Below, piece by piece: positions 25,996 to 34,931 of a stretch of 52,869 nucleotides of DNA. The notes beneath the pieces were generated by a model. It ran no database searches. It saw nothing but the letters and a program-made list of their open reading frames with translations, and was not told where the DNA came from. Made by a program: the position numbers and the translations under genes. Origin of the DNA: Gammaproteobacteria bacterium (lineage in GTDB: Bacteria; Pseudomonadota; Gammaproteobacteria; SZUA-152); NCBI GenBank assembly GCA_013152545.1, contig JAADGF010000050.1, positions 1-52,869 on the forward strand, in the 5' to 3' direction. Position 1 is the stretch's first letter, and the number at the start of each line of letters is the position of its first letter.

Positions 25996-28290
25996 TTAAC
26001 TTAGGGCGAGGTTCGGCAGTGTTTGGTGATGAATGTTCAAGAACAGTTTTGGTTCCTGAATTTCGAAGCCTTGGGCAAAATCGATGCCGAGTGATTGCAG
26101 TTTTTGTTTAATCTCCGCTGACTCAACAGATTCTGCGATAGTTTTTTTACCCGTTGCATGGCCAACTTGATTAATCGCTTCTACGATGGCGCAATCCGTG
26201 GAATCATCCAGCATGTTGCATACAAATCCACCATCTATTTTCAGGTAATCGACGGGTAGTGCTTTTAGGTATGAAAAAGAACTGAGCCCTGTACCAAAGT
26301 CATCAAGTGCAAAACTACAGCCCATACTTTTCACTTTTTTTATAAAATTTAACGCCTTGTTTAAATTGGTAATGGCCGCTGTTTCCGTGATTTCGAAGCA
26401 TATTAATTCAGGGGGTAATCGGGATAACTCCAGTTGTTGTTGCACGAAGGAAAAAAATGCATCTTCATTTAAGGAGGTTCCCGACAAGTTAATAAAGTAT
26501 TTGGAGAAATATTTGTGGTTAGTGCCAATGTTTAAGCTTTTTAAGTGAAAAAATGCATGGCTAATAATATAACGATCCAGTGTTGACATTAAATTGTAAC
26601 GCTCGGCGGCAGGAATGAAGGCACCGGTAGGAACAATTTTGCCATTGGGGTCGAGCATTCGTATGAGTAATTCGCAGTACTGGATATGCTCCCCATTGTC
26701 GTTCAAAGCAACAATGGGCTGCTGGTAGATTAAAAAGCGCTTGTTTTCCAGGGCATCATTAATCCGGGAAATCCATTGCATCTCATTTTGGCGTTGAAGT
26801 AAATCTGAATCACTTTCACTGTACACATGTATTCGGTTTCGTCCCAAATCTTTGGCTGTATAGCAAGCCATATCAGCTGCACTCATTACCTCGTTAACGC
26901 TTTGGCTGTTCGGGTTTATCGTTGCCAGCCCAATGCTGGCACCGACAGAAAATGTCTTTTTCTTCCACACAAAACGGAATAATTTGATGCATTTTAATAA
27001 ACTCACTGCGATTTTTTGTGCATGTTCGGTGAGACAGTTTTCCAATAGAATACCAAACTCATCGCCACCTAATCGCGCCAGTGTATCTCTGTCTCTGAAC
27101 TTTGCACTCAATTGCGTTGCCAATTGCCGAAGTAGTTCATCACCTGCATCGTGGCCGCAGGTGTCATTGATTATTTTAAATTGATCGAGATCCAGGTACA
27201 TCAATACATGGGTTACATTGCGTTGCTTCGCACTTTGCAGCGCCAATGTTGAACGACGTTCGAATTCATTTCGGTTAACTAAGCCAGTTAATGAATCGTG
27301 ATACGCCATGTGGTAAATTTCTGCTTCGGATTGTTTGCGTTGCGTAATATCTCTTATTATCGCCGTAAATATGTACGCATTACCACACCATGATGCACTG
27401 ACGCCGAATTCAACTGGAAATAATGTGTCATCTTTACGGCGAGCTTCCATTTCATACAGTCTGTTGGTTTTTTTTGTGGTGATATTGGCGATGGATGGTG
27501 ACATATGGATATTGATTTTTTTCCAGTGTGTTTCAGCCACCAGGGATTCGATGTTTTTACCGATGATTTCTTTCGCCTTGTAACCAAAACTGAGTTCAGC
27601 AGCTTTGTTAAAGCTTTCGATAATCCCTTTGGCGTTATACGTAATAATTGCATCCAGGGTGTTGTTAAATATTGTTCGCAAACGGGTCTCACTTTCACGC
27701 AGTGCATTTTCCACTTTTTCGCGTTCAGCTATTCGCAATTCAAGTGCTATTCGTGTTTCATGCAAAACAAGTTCTTTCGATACCAATTCCTGGTTTTGTT
27801 TTTCCACCTGAACCAACTTATCTTCAAGCTTAAGAATTAACCGTTGATTATAGTCTTTGTAAAAATCGGTATTGCTTGATGATGGGTGGTTACTCTGGGT
27901 GGTTATATGCTCATGATTTTCATCAAGCACATTTTTTATTTCCTTTAGAAGAATTGTCCGGTCGAGAGGTTTTATGAAAAATCTGCATGCACCTAAAGTG
28001 TGGCCAAACTCAATGTCTTTGTCTTCGGTATAACTCGCGGTATAAAATACAAACGGGATTGATTGTAATTCAGTGTTTGATAACCATGCGTGACAGAACG
28101 CAAATCCATCCATGACGGGCATTAAGATATCGGAGATAACGAGCACGGGTTTGGTGTGCATACCGAATGCCGTGTCTAGCGCTTCTTTACCATTGATTGC
28201 TTCGACGACGGTATACCCCTGGGATTCCAGCAGAATACGCAACATCAAAAGATTGTCCGCTCTATCGTCTACTATTAGTATAGTGCTCAC
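25996..28290 (-). CDS. Response regulator with PAS, GGDEF and EAL domains
   Basis: A 764-residue cytoplasmic protein that could both make and degrade cyclic di-GMP. Order: receiver domain (1 to about 120; phosphorylatable Asp in VISDILMPVMDG), coiled coil (about 155-195), PAS sensor (about 200-315), GGDEF diguanylate cyclase (about 330-490; the motif LARLGGDEFGI is intact) and EAL phosphodiesterase (about 510-755). The EAL signature reads ELL (YCELLIRML), but the Glu is kept, as are CFEITET and DDFGTGLSSFSYL. I start at GTG with GGGAG seven bases upstream (VSTILIVDD); a longer in-frame ATG adds 11 unlikely residues. No membrane segments. Probably paired with a histidine kinase; the hybrid kinase encoded upstream on the same strand is a candidate. 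Confidence 0.93.
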   Translation of the reverse strand: MSTILIVDDRADNLLMLRILLESQGYTVVEAINGKEALDTAFGMHTKPVLVISDILMPVMDGFAFCHAWLSNTELQSIPFVFYTASYTEDKDIEFGHTLGACRFFIKPLDRTILLKEIKNVLDENHEHITTQSNHPSSSNTDFYKDYNQRLILKLEDKLVQVEKQNQELVSKELVLHETRIALELRIAEREKVENALRESETRLRTIFNNTLDAIITYNAKGIIESFNKAAELSFGYKAKEIIGKNIESLVAETHWKKINIHMSPSIANITTKKTNRLYEMEARRKDDTLFPVEFGVSASWCGNAYIFTAIIRDITQRKQSEAEIYHMAYHDSLTGLVNRNEFERRSTLALQSAKQRNVTHVLMYLDLDQFKIINDTCGHDAGDELLRQLATQLSAKFRDRDTLARLGGDEFGILLENCLTEHAQKIAVSLLKCIKLFRFVWKKKTFSVGASIGLATINPNSQSVNEVMSAADMACYTAKDLGRNRIHVYSESDSDLLQRQNEMQWISRINDALENKRFLIYQQPIVALNDNGEHIQYCELLIRMLDPNGKIVPTGAFIPAAERYNLMSTLDRYIISHAFFHLKSLNIGTNHKYFSKYFINLSGTSLNEDAFFSFVQQQLELSRLPPELICFEITETAAITNLNKALNFIKKVKSMGCSFALDDFGTGLSSFSYLKALPVDYLKIDGGFVCNMLDDSTDCAIVEAINQVGHATGKKTIAESVESAEIKQKLQSLGIDFAQGFEIQEPKLFLNIHHQTLPNLALS

Positions 28291-29067
28291 AATTATCTCC
28301 CAATAGTGAAGCATGTAATACACAGCCCCTTACTGCATCGAGTAAGTTAACTAATCCTCTGGGCTTTTATTTGTTATTTATCGGAGTTGCTATGCTCGGA
28401 CAGTCTCGGTTTTCCCAACTGGTCACGAAAATAAATGCACTCTACACAATTATTGCTGGCGGAAATCTGTTTGTTTTCCTGCATGTTGTGCGTTGGCGAT
28501 AAGTTAAACAATTCTCTTTTTTGCGTAAATTCTATATCTCTTCATCAGAAAACATTTATATTTTTAATCTATTTTTTATATTTGCAGTATAGCTCAATTA
28601 ATGCAGAACGAAAACTACTTAACCCTATGAGTATTAAATAGTTTTGAGATCGTGTCATGATAAAATTTTGAGGTGTGCTGTTTTTTGATTAATTATTAAC
28701 AGGGTGCTGTTTGTGATAAAGGCAAATCTAGTATTCATTGGTTGTTATTTAAATGGCGTTATTGAATAATATACCGTCAATCAGCAATAGATAAAAACCT
28801 ATATATTTCAATATGTTATGGTTTGTTATTCGAATGACGGTCGATTTTTGCGCAAAATTAGTTGGTGGAAATGTGTTGATTGAGGTGAATCGATTGCCAT
28901 CATGTTATAAGTGTCGTGTGATGACGAGAATGGGATTAAGAGCGTATAAAATATGGTTGGAATACCGATTGGTGCGTTGCAGTAGTTTGATCAACAGTGC
29001 ATTAAAATGATGGCTATTGCTAATGGTGTTGCCTGCAAGCAGCTTAGATATTCTCAATTTACATTGT
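28291..29067. other. Gene-free region between two signalling genes
   Basis: About 780 AT-rich bases. Short plus-strand frames (28435-28641, 28813-29010) lack ribosome-binding sites and family features. GCTCGGACAGTCTCGG near 28390 faintly resembles a family D end. Confidence 0.4.
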
Positions 29068-31971
29068 TCACCGACTCCATCGCGTCAGTGTTTTTCCCAC
29101 CATGTCTAATATTTCTTTATGGCCGAAGCTTCCTTTATGCATGATTTCTTCAGCGTGTTCTCGTAAATAATCGGCTTCTCCTTGAGTTAGTTCTTTGGCA
29201 CTAGTGACTATAATTGGGATTTCCCGGGTGCGTTTGTTGGTTTTAATGTATCGAATAAATTCAAAGCCGCTCATTCCTTGCATCATCAGGTCGAGTAAAA
29301 TGATATCAGGCGGCATTCGCTCTACTTCGGTAATACCATCGCTTCCTGAGCGTGCGATACGTACGCGATAGTTTGCTTGTTGCAACAATACGCAGAGGAA
29401 CTGCATCGCATGTTCGTCATCCTCTATTATCAAAATGTCGCGTCCTTGGACCCGTAGCGCTTGCAGTCCGGACAGTAACCGCTGTTGATCAATTGGTTTT
29501 TGTACGTAATCAATGGCGCCCAGTGTTAGTCCTAATTTTTGTTCATCAATAATTGAAATAATCATCACAGGAATCGTTGCAGTGACCGAATCTGTTTTTA
29601 GTAAGGTGAGAACTGACCAGCCAGACCGATTGGGCATTAATAGGTCCAGCGTAATTGCGAAAGGTTTATAGTCCCGTGCAATTTCGACAATATCCTCTGT
29701 GTTATCAATTGCGTGAGTTTCGTAGCCTTCTCTTTCCAAATAATTGACAAGTAGGTCGACTGCATGATCATCGTCATCTATGATCAAGACTCGACGGTTT
29801 TTTGGTGGAATTACCTGTATTCCTTTGATATTGTCGCCAATTTCCGTAGGAGCACACTCCACGATTGTATTCGGCAGACAGACACAAAATATGGTCCCAT
29901 TGGTATCGCTATTGACTGATATGCTACCCCCCATTAATTCTGCGAAATGTTTGCATATTGCTAAGCCCAGCCCGGTGCCCTCAATTTCACGTGACTTTTG
30001 GGTATCCTTGTCCTGGTAAAATGCCTCAAATATACGCTCGATATGATCTGGTGGAATTCCTATGCCGTCGTCTTGAATTTCAAAATATGCATTATTCGCC
30101 TCTAATCGAAGTCGTATTATTATAATATCGCCACTCAGTGTAAACTTCACTGCGTTGGATATTAAGTTCAGTAAGATCTGCCGTAACTTGCTTTTATCGG
30201 TGCAGACGAAGACAGTTTTTTCTGGTATTTCTAGTTGTAAACTAAGTCCTTTTTGGCGGCTCTGAGGAAGCATGAGGTCGATTAATTCTTGCAGCAAAGG
30301 TGCTACGGAAAATCGTGTATTATTAACGTCAAATTTGCCAGCCTCAATTTTTGATAAATCCAAAACACCTTTGATCAAATCGAGTAGGTGGTTTGCGCTA
30401 TCATATACTATGTTTAGTTGTTTCTGTTGTTGCTCGTTAACCGGGCCGGTTATTTCATCCATTAATATACCTGTGAAACCTATAATGGAGTTGAGAGGCG
30501 TTCTTAATTCATGGCTCATATTGGCTAAAAAAGTCGACTTGGCTTTGCTTGCTTGCAGTGCTTCATCTCGCACACGCGCTAACTCCCGGGTACGTTCGTT
30601 AACAAGATCCTCTAAATGGCTCCTGTACTCGCGTAATTCATCATCCTTACGTAATCGCTCGGTAATATCGCGCATGGCAACTGTTAATAAGGTACGATTT
30701 CCTAGTGTTAACTTTGAAATCGTGGATTCAACGGGGAATTTTTCGCCATCCTTTCTGAGCCCATATAATACTCTTCCATCCCCCATTTTACTGGTGATTT
30801 TAGGTGAATTAACAAAGTTTTTAATGTGCTCCTGGTGTTTATGCTTTACGTCATCCGGTAGTAGTATGGCGATATTTTTTCCAATTACCTCGTCCTGTGA
30901 ATAACCAAAAATATTTTCAGCTCCTTGGTTAAATAAGACAATTTGGTGTGTTTCGTCTACAGAGATAATCGCATCAGCAGCAATTTTGATGATACCAGAG
31001 AAACGTGCTTCACTGACCGCTAAGGCTTGTTTGGCTTGTTTGTGGTGCCATAACTCCATTGCTAGCGAAACCATGTCTGCTACTGAACTAGCAAAGTTTT
31101 GCTCATCAGGAGTCCATTTTCGTAAGGAATCGGTATGTTCGTAGCAAACTACACCAATGACTTCGCTGCCGCGCCATATGGGAGCATCTAACATTGAAAA
31201 GATGCCGTGTTTCGGGAAATAATCACTTGAAAACTCTTGGGTTGCCGGGTTCTCGTGGGCGACGTCAGCGACGATAACGCGGTTTTCATGTAGGGCTTTA
31301 AAATAATTTGGAAAATCATTTTCGGCCAATTCTGCACCGCTGGCGTGTTGGTCGTTGCTTTTAGTATAGAGATTAATGCAGTTTATTTTGGAATGGTTGT
31401 TATCAAATACCCAAATGCCAACCCGTGCGATATTCAGTGTTTTTGATGAGGTTTCAACTGCTGCCCGTAATACCGAAGTGAGATCGCCATCAACCGTTGC
31501 GTGGTACTTGGCTAGCGATAGCATTGCTGCTTGCTGGGCACGAAGGCGCTTGTCTCTCCCGCTGATTTGCTGGTTGGCAAGCACTTTTCCATCAATCTCA
31601 ATTAGGGTTACGACGCTGCCAATTTTGCCGTTATTATTATAAAGAGGTTCGGACAGATAGGTTGCGGCACAAGCAAATCCCTCGCAATGACTTAGTGGCA
31701 TATTTTCCAGGCGCAGGCGTGCACAATTTTTAAGTCCGGCATGAATAACACAATCTTGTGGCACACAAAGACTATTGGCATCGTCGGTATCGCCATGTAA
31801 AATACGGTGCATATCTTTGCCTAAAAGATCATCTAATTGCTGATACCCAAGTAATTTCAAGCATGCCGCATTGGCGTAGGTGCAAATCCCCTTGGTGTCA
31901 ACTGCAAATACTGCCTGGGCCGTGAGATCAAGAATTAATTCACTGATTGATTTATCTAACTCTGTGGTCAA
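29068..31971 (-). CDS. Hybrid sensor histidine kinase: PAS-GAF-PAS-HisKA-HATPase-REC-REC
   Basis: A 967-residue soluble hybrid kinase. Domains: PAS (about 8-130), GAF (about 155-320), second PAS (about 325-445; FGYSQDEVIGKNI), coiled coil, HisKA with phospho-His near 487 (LANMSHELRTPLNSIIGF), HATPase with NLISNAVKFT, DDGIGIPPDHIERIFEAF and GTGLGLAICKHFAELMGG. Two receiver domains follow, with aspartates near 773 (ITLDLLMPN) and 892 (ILLDLMMQG). There is no transmembrane segment, so it senses a cytoplasmic cue, possibly through the PAS or GAF pockets. No output domain is present, so it must signal to a partner. The next gene on the strand, with REC-GGDEF-EAL, is a possible target. Confidence 0.93.
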   Translation of the reverse strand: MTTELDKSISELILDLTAQAVFAVDTKGICTYANAACLKLLGYQQLDDLLGKDMHRILHGDTDDANSLCVPQDCVIHAGLKNCARLRLENMPLSHCEGFACAATYLSEPLYNNNGKIGSVVTLIEIDGKVLANQQISGRDKRLRAQQAAMLSLAKYHATVDGDLTSVLRAAVETSSKTLNIARVGIWVFDNNHSKINCINLYTKSNDQHASGAELAENDFPNYFKALHENRVIVADVAHENPATQEFSSDYFPKHGIFSMLDAPIWRGSEVIGVVCYEHTDSLRKWTPDEQNFASSVADMVSLAMELWHHKQAKQALAVSEARFSGIIKIAADAIISVDETHQIVLFNQGAENIFGYSQDEVIGKNIAILLPDDVKHKHQEHIKNFVNSPKITSKMGDGRVLYGLRKDGEKFPVESTISKLTLGNRTLLTVAMRDITERLRKDDELREYRSHLEDLVNERTRELARVRDEALQASKAKSTFLANMSHELRTPLNSIIGFTGILMDEITGPVNEQQQKQLNIVYDSANHLLDLIKGVLDLSKIEAGKFDVNNTRFSVAPLLQELIDLMLPQSRQKGLSLQLEIPEKTVFVCTDKSKLRQILLNLISNAVKFTLSGDIIIIRLRLEANNAYFEIQDDGIGIPPDHIERIFEAFYQDKDTQKSREIEGTGLGLAICKHFAELMGGSISVNSDTNGTIFCVCLPNTIVECAPTEIGDNIKGIQVIPPKNRRVLIIDDDDHAVDLLVNYLEREGYETHAIDNTEDIVEIARDYKPFAITLDLLMPNRSGWSVLTLLKTDSVTATIPVMIISIIDEQKLGLTLGAIDYVQKPIDQQRLLSGLQALRVQGRDILIIEDDEHAMQFLCVLLQQANYRVRIARSGSDGITEVERMPPDIILLDLMMQGMSGFEFIRYIKTNKRTREIPIIVTSAKELTQGEADYLREHAEEIMHKGSFGHKEILDMVGKTLTRWSR

Positions 31972-32446
31972 TTATTTACCCTCTGCTTGACGCTTGATCG
32001 TGGTCCACGACGAGCCATTTTAACGAACTGATCATCTTTGTTCGTTTAGTCTAGTACAAAAATACCCGATGAGTGTTTTTGTCGGTAATTGCGCTGTTTT
32101 TGAGTCTTTGTTGTACATCAATATTATGCGCGCCAGCTAATATAGTGCACCTTGCTGGTTTTAGTCAAAGAGTAAGTACGCGCAACGGAGGTATGTCGGA
32201 CGACCTTCAAGGTTGACTATATGAGTGACGATTCTTTGACGCCGTGAATGGCTAATTATTGAGTTTATCGGTGATATTTATTCCTGGTTTGATTGACGGA
32301 GGGCATGACCGTATTATTTGTTGCAGCTCCTGCGGTTATGATGTTTGAGAATGCGTATCCGTGTGTAACAAAAATGTTAGCAATGTCGGGGTAGTAATGC
32401 CGAGTGTCAAACAGCGATGTTATTGCGATTGTTTGATGTGTGTTTT
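31972..32446. other. Intergenic region without a supported gene
   Basis: About 475 bp between two minus-strand genes. I see no gene, repeat or strong hairpin; the promoter of the hybrid kinase should lie at its left end. The plus-strand frame 32361-32561 overlaps the desaturase and is not credible. Confidence 0.4.
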
Positions 32447-33439
32447 TTATACATCGGTTAGAAACGATACACCAAAGGCGCCAATAAACCCATCTGTTTG
32501 TTTGGTGTTAAGATTTACTTTTCCATATTCCTCGTCCAGTACTCTCCGTACACGGTATTGATGATAATTGTTCAATAGAGTTTTCATCGGGATAACCTGG
32601 TTTTTTACGCAGCTAGGAGAGGTGTCATGATAATGAGGAAGTTGATACCAGGGAATGCTTGGGTTGGCATGATGTGCTGTGTGGTATACAAAATTTAAGG
32701 TTAGCAAATTAAGCCAAGGATATTGTATGGATATTAAATTGGAATAGGTGTTTTCCAGCTCATAATTTTTATTTTTTTTCGTTATAGTCTGCGCTCTGTT
32801 TTCGTTGCCAAGGGTTATGACTTCAAAAGTGTGTTGAAATGCGTCGACAAATCTTAGAATCGTTATAAAAAGGCAATAACTTATCGTGTAATATACCAGG
32901 GCTGTCCACGAAACCCAGGTTAATAATGATAAGCAAAGCAACCGCACAGTAAAAATACTTAAGGTGCGATTTCGCAGTTTTCGATGGGATGGTGAGACGA
33001 AGGGTAACAGCATGACATAGGCGTGGGTAATAAACTCAACGGCTGGAATATAAGCCCACTCAAGATAGATGACTACACGTCGGAGGCTAGGGTGTTTGTT
33101 GAGGAAAGTTCTATAATCGAAATTGACCGTATCCGCTTTACTTACATGATGATTCAAGTGCATGCGTTGGATGTCCTCCTGTTTGGCATAACAGGCGCCG
33201 TTGATCCAGGATAACACTGTGTTCAGTCGTGTATTGTATATCCGATAACGAAAAATCGCATAATGGAAGCACTCGTGTTGTAAATAGGCGGAGATCACCA
33301 GGCCGTGTGACAATAACACAATACCAATGAAAATTAGGTATTCCGACGAAGATAATATAAACAGCAGCCCTACAGTATAGGCTAAAATTGAGTAAGTTGT
33401 GGCTAAAATTCCTGGCCATAATTTATAATTATTACGCAT
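32447..33439 (-). CDS. Membrane fatty acid desaturase
   Basis: A 330-residue integral membrane di-iron oxygenase that would introduce a double bond into acyl chains. Three histidine boxes are present: HECFH (55-59), HLNHH (94-98) and HTAHH near 257-261, the last followed by PSIPWYQLPHYH. Hydrophobic segments lie at about 10-30, 35-52, 130-150 and 165-195. The spacing fits the FA_desaturase superfamily; the exact substrate (acyl lipid, sphingolipid or carotenoid-type) cannot be told. It stands alone on this strand. Confidence 0.9.
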   Translation of the reverse strand: MRNNYKLWPGILATTYSILAYTVGLLFILSSSEYLIFIGIVLLSHGLVISAYLQHECFHYAIFRYRIYNTRLNTVLSWINGACYAKQEDIQRMHLNHHVSKADTVNFDYRTFLNKHPSLRRVVIYLEWAYIPAVEFITHAYVMLLPFVSPSHRKLRNRTLSIFTVRLLCLSLLTWVSWTALVYYTISYCLFITILRFVDAFQHTFEVITLGNENRAQTITKKNKNYELENTYSNLISIQYPWLNLLTLNFVYHTAHHANPSIPWYQLPHYHDTSPSCVKNQVIPMKTLLNNYHQYRVRRVLDEEYGKVNLNTKQTDGFIGAFGVSFLTDV

Positions 33440-33891
33440 GGATGAGTGACCTCATGGAAATGAAACGTTAGTACATGCCAGTAGGTTTTTCCGGGTGATG
33501 TTTTTTATAAGACTACCGGCCGCTCTGAACGCAGAGAGTGGTACGGTGATGCAGCATACGACGGTCAGTATGAGATCGTTCGCACTCCTGGTTTATGCTC
33601 TGTTTTTCTATTCTTATTAGCATACAATATGCCAAACGAATTTACTGGTGCGACAAGCGCTGTAATGTGGCGATAGAAAAAGCCTTTATTATTAAATAAT
33701 CCTAAAAAAACCCTAAAAAAATAGTATTATAACGTTGTGTACACTGATGTATGCTTTACGGTGGTAAGCGTAAAACGATATTATCTTTGTGTCATTAAAA
33801 TGGTGCGCTTTGTTGCAGAGCTTCAAACGTAACCTTGTAGGTATAATTGTTTATTGCGGTTAAGGTTTAAATCATCCCTCCCAGGCGTTAA

Positions 33892-33928
33892 GGGCCTGTG
33901 AAGAAATAAGTTGAACATTTTGTTTGTC
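33892..33928 (+). repeat. Family B fragment (one end)
   Basis: GGGCCTGTGAAGAAATAAGT and the following bases through TTTGTTTGTCC match the left end of the family B element at 48473 closely. Similarity then stops and no opposite end is found, so it is a truncated copy. Confidence 0.7.
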
Positions 33929-34464
33929 CCTTTAGGGTTATCGACAAATTTGGTGTTGGTTTGATTGCCGAAGCAACGTTGCGGGGCTATGTCTGTTGCC
34001 AAGCGTATATAGTGGGTCGTATACAAGAGGTAAAAATAACGGGCGATAGATGAATGAATTTGGCGCACTCAACGGATGAATTTAGGGTCGTGGCCTGATT
34101 TATGCTGATCGGGCTGTTGCTACACGCTACCGTCCCTAATGAATGGGCTGCTCCTCCTTGTTTGGCACCCTCGTCTGTATTCCCGGCGGGGTGCTTTCTC
34201 CTTGTTGGTATCAATTACACCTGCCTGAACATGGAGCAACAATTACTGCGTTTTTTCTCAAAGAACGAACACCATAAACCTAACAACGCCACGGGTATAG
34301 GTCGTCGATGCTTTTCTGATGAACCGGTTTTGGTCGGCGAAGAAGAGCTCAATCTGACGCTTAGCGATCACGCCTCGTTAGTCTCGATAATTTATTATGA
34401 AAAACGCATATTACATCCCATCCGACTACTGCTTTTAGGTTTAAACCGGTCGGTTGGAGCGTGG

Positions 34465-34501
34465 CATAATGTCGCGCGACAACTTGCCGCGCGGCATTAT
34501 G
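34465..34501 (+). other. Strong 14-bp hairpin upstream of the ferredoxin gene
   Basis: CATAATGTCGCGCG (34465-34478) faces CGCGCGGCATTATG (34488-34501) across a 9-nt loop. The only mismatch is a G-U pair in RNA, so the stem would be complete. No T-run follows. It lies about 100 bp before the ferredoxin gene and might be a leader-RNA structure or a protein-binding palindrome. Confidence 0.55.
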
Positions 34502-34589
34502 TCACTTCCGGCATTTTGCTCTCCTCGTTAGTATTTAGCCACGAAGAAGATGGGTGGAGCGTGGTGACGTGCTGCCTGAACAGGCATGA

Positions 34590-34859
<270 letters not shown>

Positions 34860-34931
34860 GGCGGGAGTCTGCTATGTCAATCCGCTGAATAAACCCACGA
34901 TACTAACGTGAGTGTATTGGAGAAAATTATA

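Noticed and set aside
30272-30904. 210-codon open frame antisense to the hybrid histidine kinase
   Set aside because: Opposite the HisKA and PAS coding sequence, serine-rich shadow frame without start signals.
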